This document shows positions 1 to 4,765 of a DNA stretch of 5,034 nucleotides, piece by piece. A program made the translations under genes and the position numbers. Position 1 is the stretch's first letter; every line of letters begins with the position of its first letter. The stretch comes from Saprospirales bacterium (lineage in GTDB: Bacteria; Bacteroidota; Bacteroidia; Chitinophagales; Saprospiraceae): assembly GCA_003559985.1 (NCBI GenBank), contig PWJP01000216.1, positions 1 through 5,034 of the forward strand, given 5' to 3'. Under the pieces are notes generated by a model. The model was given only the letters and a program-made list of their open reading frames with translations. It had not been told where the DNA came from and searched no databases.

Positions 1-338
1 GCCTGCTCCTGAATGGCAAAAGTGCTGTAGTAAAGAGATCGCTCTTTGAAGAATGCCTGATGGAATTTCTGCATCTCGATGATTATCCTCTTTCCGCTCT
101 CCGTTCTGCAAAAGATATCAAAGACCACATTGCGATCGTACTCAGTGGGGCCGAGGTGCTCGTTCTTCGAATATTCAAGATCAACAATCCGTCCTACGTC
201 ATTTTCTAAAATATCATTCAAAAACTGCAGGAGAATATCTTTGTTGGCTTCCTCTCCGAACAGCTTTTTGAAGCCAAAATCTGTGAAGGGGTTGATGTTG
301 CGAGGGGCTTTATCAGGCCTGTAGTACTTCTTTTCCAT
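1..338 (-). CDS. Rpn family / PD-(D/E)XK nuclease family transposase, 3' end outside the window
   Basis: Partial gene. The ATG at 338-336 opens a frame of 112 codons with no stop, and its C-terminal part lies beyond the left edge (full-length relatives are near 300 residues). The start fits because the family's N-terminal signature, NPFTDFGFKKLFG (residues 16-28), follows at the usual distance. A second conserved block, VVFDIFCRTESGKRIIIEMQ (71-90), supplies the nuclease-fold residues: Asp74 and the Glu88-x-Gln90 variant of the E-x-K motif. FFKERSLYYSTFAIQEQ (96-112) matches the helix that follows in this family. Characterised Rpn proteins are DNA endonucleases that promote RecA-independent recombination. 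Members are often scattered through genomes and annotated as PDDEXK nuclease-family transposases, though they lack IS-style ends. It lies 86 bp downstream of miaA on the same strand. Whether the missing part is intact cannot be seen. Family assignment is strong; biological role is inference. Confidence 0.88.
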   Translation of the reverse strand, partial: MEKKYYRPDKAPRNINPFTDFGFKKLFGEEANKDILLQFLNDILENDVGRIVDLEYSKNEHLGPTEYDRNVVFDIFCRTESGKRIIIEMQKFHQAFFKERSLYYSTFAIQEQ

Positions 339-342
339 AGCC

Positions 343-371
343 GAAAGATAAGTAAAATTTACGTTTTCAAA
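343..371 (-). promoter_or_regulatory. possible Bacteroidota-type promoter for the Rpn-family gene
   Basis: On the minus strand TTTG (371-368) is followed after 17 nt by TATCTTTC (350-343), one base from the TAnnTTTG consensus. The spacer is shorter than the usual 19-21. If used, transcription would start at or within a few bases of the ATG at 338, implying a leaderless message. Only sequence similarity supports this, so confidence is low. Confidence 0.3.
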
Positions 372-399
372 TGTTTTCTTTAAGGATTTTAGAAAACAT
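371..399. repeat. perfect inverted repeat with 9-bp arms between miaA and the Rpn-family gene
   Basis: ATGTTTTCT (371-379) and AGAAAACAT (391-399) are exact reverse complements separated by 11 nt. The repeat lies in the 86-bp gap downstream of the miaA stop and upstream of the Rpn-family start, touching the possible -35-like TTTG box of the latter. It could be an operator or an AT-rich hairpin. No T-run follows the arms on the minus strand, so it is not a convincing intrinsic terminator for miaA. Confidence 0.5.
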
Positions 400-424
400 A
401 GATGCCACATGGATAGATGATGAC

Positions 425-1336
425 TCATTGGGCCCCATGAAACACGTTCCTCCATCCACTCAACCTCCTAAACCAGGTATATTGCCTCTTGGCGTACCTT
501 CGGGTATTTCTCTTTATCAACTCCACGCAGGTCTCTCGGTCTATTGCACCCTTGAAATAATCCGACCACTCGGAATAACCTACCGTGTCAATTTTTTCCA
601 ACAACCTATTTTCATACAGATGTCGGGCTTCTTCCTCCAGACCGGCATCCAGCATTTCATCAACTCTTTTATCAATCTTTGTATAAAGCGCATCCCTGTC
701 GGGTAGCAGCAGTATTTTCTCCACCTTCCAGGGTAATTCCTTCGGGCGATCTCTTTTAAAAGTACTGAATGGCTTTCCGGTTGATTCCCAAACACCCAGG
801 GAGCGAATAACACGCCGTGGATTCTGAAGATCAATTTCTTCCGCCCGGCCGGGATCAACCTCCAGGAGCTTTTGCACGAGGGACTCGAGACCTTCCCTTT
901 CCAGTCTCTTATTTAGTTTATTGAAAACATCTTTTGGAACATTTGGAATGGGGTCGAGGCCCTCCAGCAATGCCTTGATGTAAAACCCGGTTCCACCGCA
1001 GACAATAACTTCCGACTCCTTTTGAAAAAGGGCCTCCAATATGCTCATGGCCTCCTTTTCGTACCGGGCTGCAGAATAGCGCTCACCTGGATCAATAATA
1101 TCCAACATAAAATGGGGTATAATCGCGCGGTCTTCAGCGGTGGGTTTTGCCGTACCAATATCCATACTGCGATACAATTGCCTACTGTCGGCACAGACAA
1201 TGGCACAATCAAACTCTTCAGCCATGCGCATAGCGAGTCTGGATTTCCCCGAGGCAGTGGGTCCCGTAATTACAATGAGGGTACGATTCAATTTCCTTGT
1301 TTTTTGCAAAATTAAGTTTTGTGAGGTTCTTTTCAC
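425..1336 (-). CDS. miaA: tRNA dimethylallyltransferase (MiaA)
   Basis: MiaA transfers the dimethylallyl group of DMAPP to N6 of adenosine 37 in tRNAs that read codons starting with U, the first step toward ms2i6A, in the cytoplasm. The 303-residue frame has the family layout in order: P-loop GPTASGKS (25-32); DSRQLYRSMDIGTAKPT (50-66), which includes the catalytic Asp50; GGTGFYIKALLEGL (114-127); NPRRVIRSLGVWESTGKPFS (172-191); TVGYSEW (251-257); and the C-terminal RNTRRYAKRQYTWFRR (276-291). Length is normal for the family. The first codon of the frame is GTG (1336-1334), giving about 16 residues before the family's usual start near KLNRTLIVITGP. The TTG at 1291-1289 (residue 16) is an alternative start, and neither has a good Shine-Dalgarno, so the N-terminus is uncertain. 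It is divergent from the beta-barrel gene and upstream of the Rpn-family gene. Confidence 0.97.
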   Translation of the reverse strand: MKRTSQNLILQKTRKLNRTLIVITGPTASGKSRLAMRMAEEFDCAIVCADSRQLYRSMDIGTAKPTAEDRAIIPHFMLDIIDPGERYSAARYEKEAMSILEALFQKESEVIVCGGTGFYIKALLEGLDPIPNVPKDVFNKLNKRLEREGLESLVQKLLEVDPGRAEEIDLQNPRRVIRSLGVWESTGKPFSTFKRDRPKELPWKVEKILLLPDRDALYTKIDKRVDEMLDAGLEEEARHLYENRLLEKIDTVGYSEWSDYFKGAIDRETCVELIKRNTRRYAKRQYTWFRRLSGWRNVFHGAQ

Positions 1337-1365
1337 CGCGTGGTTTGAAAAAATCCTTTTTGTGG

Positions 1366-1397
1366 TTTATTCGATGAGTAAAATTCTGCTAACTTTA
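1366..1397 (+). promoter_or_regulatory. possible Bacteroidota-type promoter for the outer-membrane barrel gene
   Basis: TTTA (1366-1369), a 20-nt spacer and TAACTTTA (1390-1397) match TTTG-N19-21-TAnnTTTG apart from the last base of each box. A start near 1402 would give an untranslated leader of about 16 nt before the ATG at 1418. It lies in the 81-bp divergent gap shared with miaA, for which no comparable minus-strand box was seen. Confidence 0.4.
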
Positions 1398-1417
1398 CCA
1401 ATTAAAACATTCAGATT

Positions 1418-2137
1418 ATGCTGAGAATCCTGATCATAAGTGCCCTGCTATTTTCAGTATCTTCGCCCGATGCTATAAGCCAGCAGCAAGAAAAGGAAAA
1501 GATTGAAGATGAAAACGTCGCGCCCAATTACTACCTAGGTTTTACCACCAATTATTTCACAATCAGGTCACGACGACCATTTGGTTGGAGAGGAGACGAC
1601 GGAAGGCACAATCTACCTGAAAATCGAACACGTGTAACGAGATCATCTTTTTCAATGGTTCTTCACTTCGGCTATGAATTCAATGAGACCACTCATTTGG
1701 GGGTGTTTTTTGACCACCGCACATACAACAGAAGGACAACATTGAAAATTGATTCCGAAGACGATGATCGCATACCCTTTTCCACCAACAGGGCCATGTA
1801 CGGATTTGGCACCTTTGCCAGATACGTGGTCAATCCACAAAACGAATTTCAGATTTATCTAAGGCCATCACTTGGGTACTATTTCGACAACTATGAAGAA
1901 TTCAGGGACTCGAGGAGAGATTACCGGGAGGATGATAGATACATTTCGTTTGGTCTCGGACTGGGTGCGCAATACGAAATCACAGATAATTTGAGGCTGG
2001 TGCTTCGTCTGACCGGCATCAATTACGTCAATGGAAGATGGACTGAACGCGGATCAGACAGGGGGGAATCCTACTCCAATACCACCATGAATCGACGGCG
2101 ATCCGGTATGTTCGTCGGTTTTGAATGGAGACTGTAA
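1418..2137 (+). CDS. outer membrane beta-barrel protein, predicted 8-stranded
   Basis: A 239-residue exported protein of no specific family that I can name. Residues 1-21 form a signal peptide (MLRILIISALLFSVSSPDAIS, likely cut after Ala-Ile-Ser before Gln22), followed by a short charged linker. The mature part reads as eight amphipathic strands at roughly 37-51, 76-88, 92-105, 124-138, 143-156, 174-187, 192-204 and 229-238. Three tight turns (NET, NPQN, TDN) alternate with four long charged loops (52-75, 106-123, 157-173, 205-228). That short/long alternation is the pattern of OmpA/OmpX-type barrels, with long loops outside the cell. The C-terminus FVGFEWRL is an amphipathic final strand but ends in Leu rather than the usual aromatic. 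The start ATG directly precedes the signal peptide. It appears monocistronic, with 165 bp before cysH. Function (adhesin, porin-like or structural) cannot be read from the sequence. Strand limits were judged by eye. Confidence 0.82.
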   Translation: MLRILIISALLFSVSSPDAISQQQEKEKIEDENVAPNYYLGFTTNYFTIRSRRPFGWRGDDGRHNLPENRTRVTRSSFSMVLHFGYEFNETTHLGVFFDHRTYNRRTTLKIDSEDDDRIPFSTNRAMYGFGTFARYVVNPQNEFQIYLRPSLGYYFDNYEEFRDSRRDYREDDRYISFGLGLGAQYEITDNLRLVLRLTGINYVNGRWTERGSDRGESYSNTTMNRRRSGMFVGFEWRL

Positions 2138-2154
2138 AATCCAATTAAATTTCA

Positions 2155-2175
2155 TCAGGAATAGATTGATCCTGA
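2155..2175. repeat. short inverted repeat downstream of the barrel gene
   Basis: TCAGGA (2155-2160) and TCCTGA (2170-2175) can form a 6-bp stem with a 9-nt loop, 18 bp after the stop of the barrel gene. It has no T-tract, so at best it is a weak 3'-end hairpin rather than an intrinsic terminator. The rest of the 165-bp gap up to cysH holds no ORF of more than a few codons. Confidence 0.25.
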
Positions 2176-2253
2176 ACAATGACTCTCTAATGACCTGGAA
2201 AAAGGGAGCATAGCTTTTGTTTATCCAATATCTTTCGGTGCTGATTGGGATTT

Positions 2254-2285
2254 TTTCACCAATAAATCTATAATCCCTACCTTTG
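2254..2285 (+). promoter_or_regulatory. Bacteroidota-type promoter for cysH
   Basis: TACCTTTG (2278-2285) is an exact TAnnTTTG -7 box. A degenerate upstream element, TTTC at 2254-2257 within a T6C run, lies 20 nt before it. The predicted start near 2290 gives a leader of about 13 nt before the ATG at 2303, too short for a riboswitch. A short inverted repeat, ATTGG (2244-2248) and CCAAT (2259-2263), overlaps the upstream element and could be an operator, but that is speculative. Confidence 0.5.
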
Positions 2286-2302
2286 TTTAAAACATCACAA
2301 CA

Positions 2303-2980
2303 ATGCATAGTGACAACTTGCCACAGGAATTGCAATCTAAGCTACAATCCACCAGGCAGTTCATTACTGAATACGTGGACAAAAGCAGGTTCTCAGGCAG
2401 GAGGTTGTTGATGACCAGCAGTTTCCAAACCCAGAGTGTACCGCTTCTCCACATTGTGTCCCAAAATTTCCCGCAGACGGAAATCCTCTTTATTGATACG
2501 GGTTTCCTTTTTGCAGAAACTTATGAATTCAAAGACCGCCTGTCAGCTCTCATGTGCTTCACGCCTGTGGAACTAAGAGCGGACAGTAGTTACGCCGGCC
2601 AAATTGATGCACGAGGACTTTTTATATACGCCTCGGATACGGACAAGTGCTGTCGAATAAATAAGGTAGAGCCCCTTCAAAACTATTTGAAAGACGGAGA
2701 CTACTGGATCAGTGGAGTCCGGCGCGACCAAACAGCCAACAGGGCAAATAAACAAGCCGTGGAGACCGATGTGCGAGGTATTACACGACTGCACCCAATG
2801 TTGGACTGGACGGCCAAAGATGTTTATCTATACATCAACCACTTCGATCTGCCCAAACACCCACTGGATTTGGCCGGTTATGAAAGCATTGGCTGCGTAC
2901 CCTGTACCCATCCATGTGGCGACAGTCGAAGCGGCAGATGGGAGGGAAGCAAGAAAACCGAATGCGGACTTCACACCTGA
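2303..2980 (+). CDS. cysH: assimilatory adenylyl-sulfate (APS) reductase, [4Fe-4S] type
   Basis: Reduces adenosine 5'-phosphosulfate to sulfite and AMP with thioredoxin-type electrons, in cytoplasmic sulfate assimilation. The 225-residue protein shows the PP-loop ATPase-like fold of the family: the modified P-loop TSSFQTQSVPLLH (38-50), FIDTGFLFAETYEF (63-76) and ISGVRRDQTANR (136-147). The pair Cys116-Cys117 and Cys198-x-x-Cys201 are the four ligands of the [4Fe-4S] cluster that separates APS reductases from cluster-free PAPS reductases. The catalytic Cys221 lies in the C-terminal ECGLH. The stretch between Cys201 and Arg-Trp (212-213) is about three residues shorter than versions I remember and carries an extra Cys205. 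The ATG at 2303 follows the -7 box and gives normal length. No cysD, cysN, cysC or sulfite reductase gene is in the window; an SDR epimerase follows after 92 bp. APS rather than PAPS specificity is inferred from the cluster ligands. Confidence 0.94.
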   Translation: MHSDNLPQELQSKLQSTRQFITEYVDKSRFSGRRLLMTSSFQTQSVPLLHIVSQNFPQTEILFIDTGFLFAETYEFKDRLSALMCFTPVELRADSSYAGQIDARGLFIYASDTDKCCRINKVEPLQNYLKDGDYWISGVRRDQTANRANKQAVETDVRGITRLHPMLDWTAKDVYLYINHFDLPKHPLDLAGYESIGCVPCTHPCGDSRSGRWEGSKKTECGLHT

Positions 2981-3072
2981 TAAACGATTCTTGGTTAAAC
3001 GACCTGGGTCCCGATATCTATTTTTCTGAAACTTCTGAGATACCTGGAATGCAGGATCAAAAATAACAGCGC

Positions 3073-3972
3073 ATGAAAATACTAATTACCGGTGGATCTG
3101 GATACATTGGATACCAGTTGGTCCGGGAAATTGACAAATTCGGAATGGCTGATGAAATCAGGGTTTACGACAATCTGTCAAGGGCTGGTCTGCCCTTTTT
3201 CACGGGAGTGGGGAAGGTGAAAAATCTCCAGTTCATTCGAGGCGATATTCTCGATACCCATAGCCTCGAAAATGCCCTCAAAGGTATTGACACCGTGGTC
3301 CACCTTGCGGCCTTTGTTAGTCAGCCCTACAATCACCTTCAAAACCTTCAGTATGAACAGGTGAACCGTTGGGGGTCGCTGAATCTCGCCAGGTTGGTTC
3401 GGGAAACCGGTACCGTTAAAAAGGCTGTTTATTTAAGCTCTTCAGCAGTGTACGGATTTAGAGAGGATATCGAGGCAGGGGATGAACCCACGCCAAACAA
3501 TGCTTACGGTGAGAGTAAATACCAGGGTGAAAAGTACTTTTCCCTGCTCAATGGCCACTGCTCAAGCCATATAATACGTGCGGGTAACGTGTTTGGATAC
3601 AATCCCTGTATGCGAATGGACAGCGTTCTGAATTCATGGGTTTTCAGGAGTCTGGTGGAGAAAAAGTTTGTGATTTATGGAAGCGGAGAGCAAACCAGGG
3701 CTTTTGTACCGGTGGATGAAGTGACAAAAAAATTGACGGATACAATAGCGGGAGAGTGTACATCGGATGTTGAGACCAGCATCTCATTTTGTGCAAGTCT
3801 CAACCAAATTAAAGACTGGTTAACGGTTTCCCTGCCGGAAACAGAATTCAACTATCTGAATAGAAACCAGGTTTTTCCGAGTCAAAATTTTCCGGACCAT
3901 CCTTTGGAAGAAGAGCACAGCAAACTTTTAGATAGGCATCTGCAAAGGATGAAGGAGGAGTTGGTTATTTGA
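3073..3972 (+). CDS. NAD-dependent epimerase/dehydratase, extended SDR family
   Basis: A 299-residue sugar-nucleotide-type extended short-chain dehydrogenase/reductase, expected to be cytoplasmic. The Rossmann motif GGSGYIG (7-13) starts at the very N-terminus, supporting the ATG at 3073. Asp33, at the end of strand 2 (VYDNLS), indicates NAD(H) over NADP(H). HLAA (77-80) and the catalytic set Ser124 (in LSSSAVYG), Tyr145 and Lys149 (YGESK) are intact. RAGNVFGYNP (169-178) and IYGSGEQTRAFVPVDEV (201-217) are the substrate-side motifs shared with UDP-glucose 4-epimerase-like proteins; the usual TRDF/FVHV residues are Ala210 and Pro213 here. The C-terminal third is divergent, so substrate and reaction (epimerase, dehydratase or reductase) cannot be fixed, and no gene symbol is justified. 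It follows cysH by 92 bp and converges with the SUI1-family gene, 12 bp between stops. It lacks the added length of UDP-sulfoquinovose synthase (near 390 residues). Confidence 0.9.
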   Translation: MKILITGGSGYIGYQLVREIDKFGMADEIRVYDNLSRAGLPFFTGVGKVKNLQFIRGDILDTHSLENALKGIDTVVHLAAFVSQPYNHLQNLQYEQVNRWGSLNLARLVRETGTVKKAVYLSSSAVYGFREDIEAGDEPTPNNAYGESKYQGEKYFSLLNGHCSSHIIRAGNVFGYNPCMRMDSVLNSWVFRSLVEKKFVIYGSGEQTRAFVPVDEVTKKLTDTIAGECTSDVETSISFCASLNQIKDWLTVSLPETEFNYLNRNQVFPSQNFPDHPLEEEHSKLLDRHLQRMKEELVI

Positions 3973-3984
3973 GTTGAGTAGCTT

Positions 3985-4356
3985 TTATCCACCACTTTTC
4001 TTGACGTTCTTGTAGCCCTCTTTTTTCAAAAAGGCGAGAATTTTATCCCTGTGGTCACCCTGAATGATGACCTCGCCGTCTTTTTCTGAGCCTCCGGTTC
4101 CACAGTGGCTTTTGAGCATTTTTGCCATTTCTGTCAGGTCGCAGTTACAGGAATCAAGTCCCTGAACCAAAGAAACCACTTTACCGCCTCTTCCCTTTTT
4201 TTCGAGCTTGATACGGATGGGCTGATCGAAATCGGTTTCTTCTTTTCCTTCAAGGTTGTTGGCTAGATCCTTAAAGGGGTTGAACCCGGCAGGATCAGTG
4301 GTATAAGCCAGTTTTTTATCGGAATCTCCACCACGGCCTTTTTTATGTTGTCCCAT
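3985..4356 (-). CDS. yciH: SUI1/eIF1-like translation initiation factor (YciH family)
   Basis: A 123-residue protein with a C-terminal SUI1 domain (about 46-120), the bacterial relative of eukaryotic eIF1. In E. coli YciH is proposed to act on the 30S subunit in start-site or initiator selection under stress; the role here is by homology only. Diagnostic motifs are IRIKLEKKGRGGKVVSLVQGL (47-67), CGTGGSEKDGEVIIQGDHRDK (85-105) and the terminal EGYKNVKKSGG. The N-terminal 45 residues form a charged, probably flexible extension (MGQHKKGRGG at the start) common in Bacteroidota-type members. Cys70 and Cys72 add two cysteines beside the conserved Cys85. The ATG at 4356-4354 is the only in-frame start giving normal length. 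No promoter was evident directly upstream. The nearest good minus-strand promoter is at 4643-4611 but is separated from it by an intrinsic terminator. It converges with the epimerase gene, and no terminator is visible between them. Confidence 0.93.
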   Translation of the reverse strand: MGQHKKGRGGDSDKKLAYTTDPAGFNPFKDLANNLEGKEETDFDQPIRIKLEKKGRGGKVVSLVQGLDSCNCDLTEMAKMLKSHCGTGGSEKDGEVIIQGDHRDKILAFLKKEGYKNVKKSGG

Positions 4357-4388
4357 TGCATTGACTTTATCAGTTGGTGATATGCACC

Positions 4389-4419
4389 CGGTTGAGTATT
4401 TTTATGAAAAATCGGTTGA
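4389..4419. repeat. direct repeat CGGTTGA flanking an AT hairpin, upstream of yciH
   Basis: CGGTTGA occurs at 4389-4395 and 4413-4419, a 24-bp period. Between them ATTTTT (4398-4403) and AAAAAT (4407-4412) form a perfect 6-bp inverted repeat around ATG. It lies 33-63 bp upstream of the yciH start on the minus strand, where a repressor or activator site would be expected. It may be chance in AT-rich DNA. Confidence 0.3.
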
Positions 4420-4478
4420 AAATAAGGAATTTATAACCTGGCACTGGCCGGCAAGCGCATTAATTCGCTCAAAATCCC

Positions 4479-4486
4479 TACTTTTG
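4479..4486 (+). promoter_or_regulatory. isolated TAnnTTTG -7 box on the plus strand
   Basis: TACTTTTG (4479-4486) matches the -7 consensus exactly and shares the context AATCCCTAC-n-TTTG with the box in front of cysH. No TTTG or TTG element lies 17-23 nt upstream. A start near 4491 would give ctlX a leader of about 275 nt, or produce RNA antisense to the minus-strand small RNA candidate. Confidence 0.25.
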
Positions 4487-4532
4487 TCACTCGTACGCAT
4501 CCCATTTTCACTAATGGATTCATTCCTCTACT

Positions 4533-4567
4533 AAATAAAAAAGGCAGTGAAAACAATGTTCACTGCC
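4533..4567 (-). terminator. intrinsic (rho-independent) terminator, minus strand
   Basis: GGCAGTGAA (4543-4551) and TTCACTGCC (4559-4567) are perfect 9-bp arms around a 7-nt loop. Read on the minus strand, the stem is followed at once by TTTTTTATTT (4542-4533). On the plus strand no T-run follows, so it terminates minus-strand transcription only. No minus-strand gene lies upstream of it within the window. Confidence 0.8.
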
Positions 4568-4605
4568 ATGATGGATGTAAGAAATGAATATAAAGAATGG
4601 GACTA
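4533..4605 (-). ncRNA. candidate small RNA (or attenuated leader) of about 70 nt
   Basis: Not a known RNA family that I recognise. It is delimited on the minus strand by a strong Bacteroidota promoter match ending at 4611 and by an intrinsic terminator at 4567-4533. The predicted start is about 4605. The first 38 nt are pyrimidine-rich and largely unstructured (rich in TTC, ATT and CAT), followed by the 9-bp terminator hairpin and a T-tract, which is the usual plan of a short trans-acting or antisense RNA. It holds one 12-codon frame starting with the ATG at 4570-4568, but that frame runs through the terminator stem and has no ribosome-binding sequence, so coding is unlikely. An alternative reading is a prematurely terminated leader for yciH, whose start is about 180 bp beyond the terminator; no convincing antiterminator pairing was seen. 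Confidence 0.45.
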
Positions 4606-4610
4606 GGATA

Positions 4611-4643
4611 CAAAGATATAAACTTATATGTGTTTTCCCAAAA
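4611..4643 (-). promoter_or_regulatory. strong match to the Bacteroidota primary-sigma promoter, minus strand
   Basis: On the minus strand TTTTG (4643-4639) is followed by exactly 20 nt and then TATCTTTG (4618-4611), a full match to TTTG-N19-21-TAnnTTTG, the best in the window. The expected start is near 4605. It points away from ctlX and toward the terminator at 4567-4533, with no ORF of plausible length between. Confidence 0.6.
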
Positions 4644-4649
4644 CTTATA
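4620..4649. repeat. AAACTTATA direct repeats, 21-bp period, over the minus-strand promoter
   Basis: AAACTTATA occurs exactly at 4620-4628 and 4641-4649. The 21-bp period places both copies on the same face of the helix, one next to the -7 box and the other across the upstream box. TAGGATA is also present twice nearby (4604-4610 and 4648-4654). This could be a regulator-binding array or chance similarity in AT-rich DNA. Confidence 0.4.
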
Positions 4650-4728
4650 GGATAAAAAACATAAAGGATATTAGTAACGTGTACGAATCTTCGAATATTT
4701 TATCCCGGCTAGACAAGTAAGCGGGTAT

Positions 4729-4743
4729 TATAAAAGTTTTATA
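4729..4743. repeat. 15-bp palindrome upstream of ctlX, possible operator
   Basis: TATAAAA (4729-4735), a central G, and TTTTATA (4737-4743) form a perfect palindrome ending 22 bp before the ctlX ATG. That is where a repressor would block transcription or a core promoter would lie. It lacks the TTCA/TGAA edges of known ArgR boxes, so no regulator is proposed. No TAnnTTTG box was found here. Confidence 0.35.
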
Positions 4744-4765
4744 TAGCAAAGGAAGTATTACAGAT

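Noticed and set aside
1140..1424. Plus-strand ORFs overlapping miaA, and other frames of 60-110 codons on the opposite strand of real genes
   Set aside because: They lie antisense to a well-conserved coding gene, lack family motifs, and have compositions typical of shadow frames.
2712..3029. Plus-strand ORF of 105 codons overlapping the 3' half of cysH
   Set aside because: It is an out-of-frame shadow of cysH, whose conserved cysteine motifs and stop at 2980 are in the other frame.
3073..3972. Epimerase as UDP-sulfoquinovose synthase (SqdB/SQD1) because it follows cysH
   Set aside because: At 299 residues it is far shorter than that family, and the motifs are generic extended-SDR ones; the neighbour alone does not justify the call.
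3973..3984. Bidirectional terminator between the convergent epimerase and yciH genes
   Set aside because: Only 12 bp separate the stops, and no inverted repeat with a T-tract was found there or in the adjoining gene ends.
4432..4506. 24-codon minus-strand ORF in the gap upstream of yciH
   Set aside because: No start signal or recognisable sequence; it overlaps the plus-strand promoter-like box, and short ORFs of this size are expected by chance.
4531..4570. 12-codon Phe-containing frame on the minus strand as an amino-acid attenuator leader peptide
   Set aside because: In real leader-peptide attenuation the ORF precedes the terminator. Here it runs through the stem and T-tract, and the downstream gene is not amino-acid biosynthetic.
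4556..4606. 16-codon plus-strand ORF in the gap (MFTAMMDVRNEYKEWD)
   Set aside because: It starts inside the terminator hairpin, has no ribosome-binding sequence or promoter placed for it, and resembles nothing I know; chance is the simpler explanation.
4703..4725. CCC-G-GCT/AGC-GGG hairpin followed by an AT-rich stretch, as a plus-strand terminator
   Set aside because: The stem is only 3+3 bp with a bulge and the following sequence is mixed A/T, so it is too weak to support.
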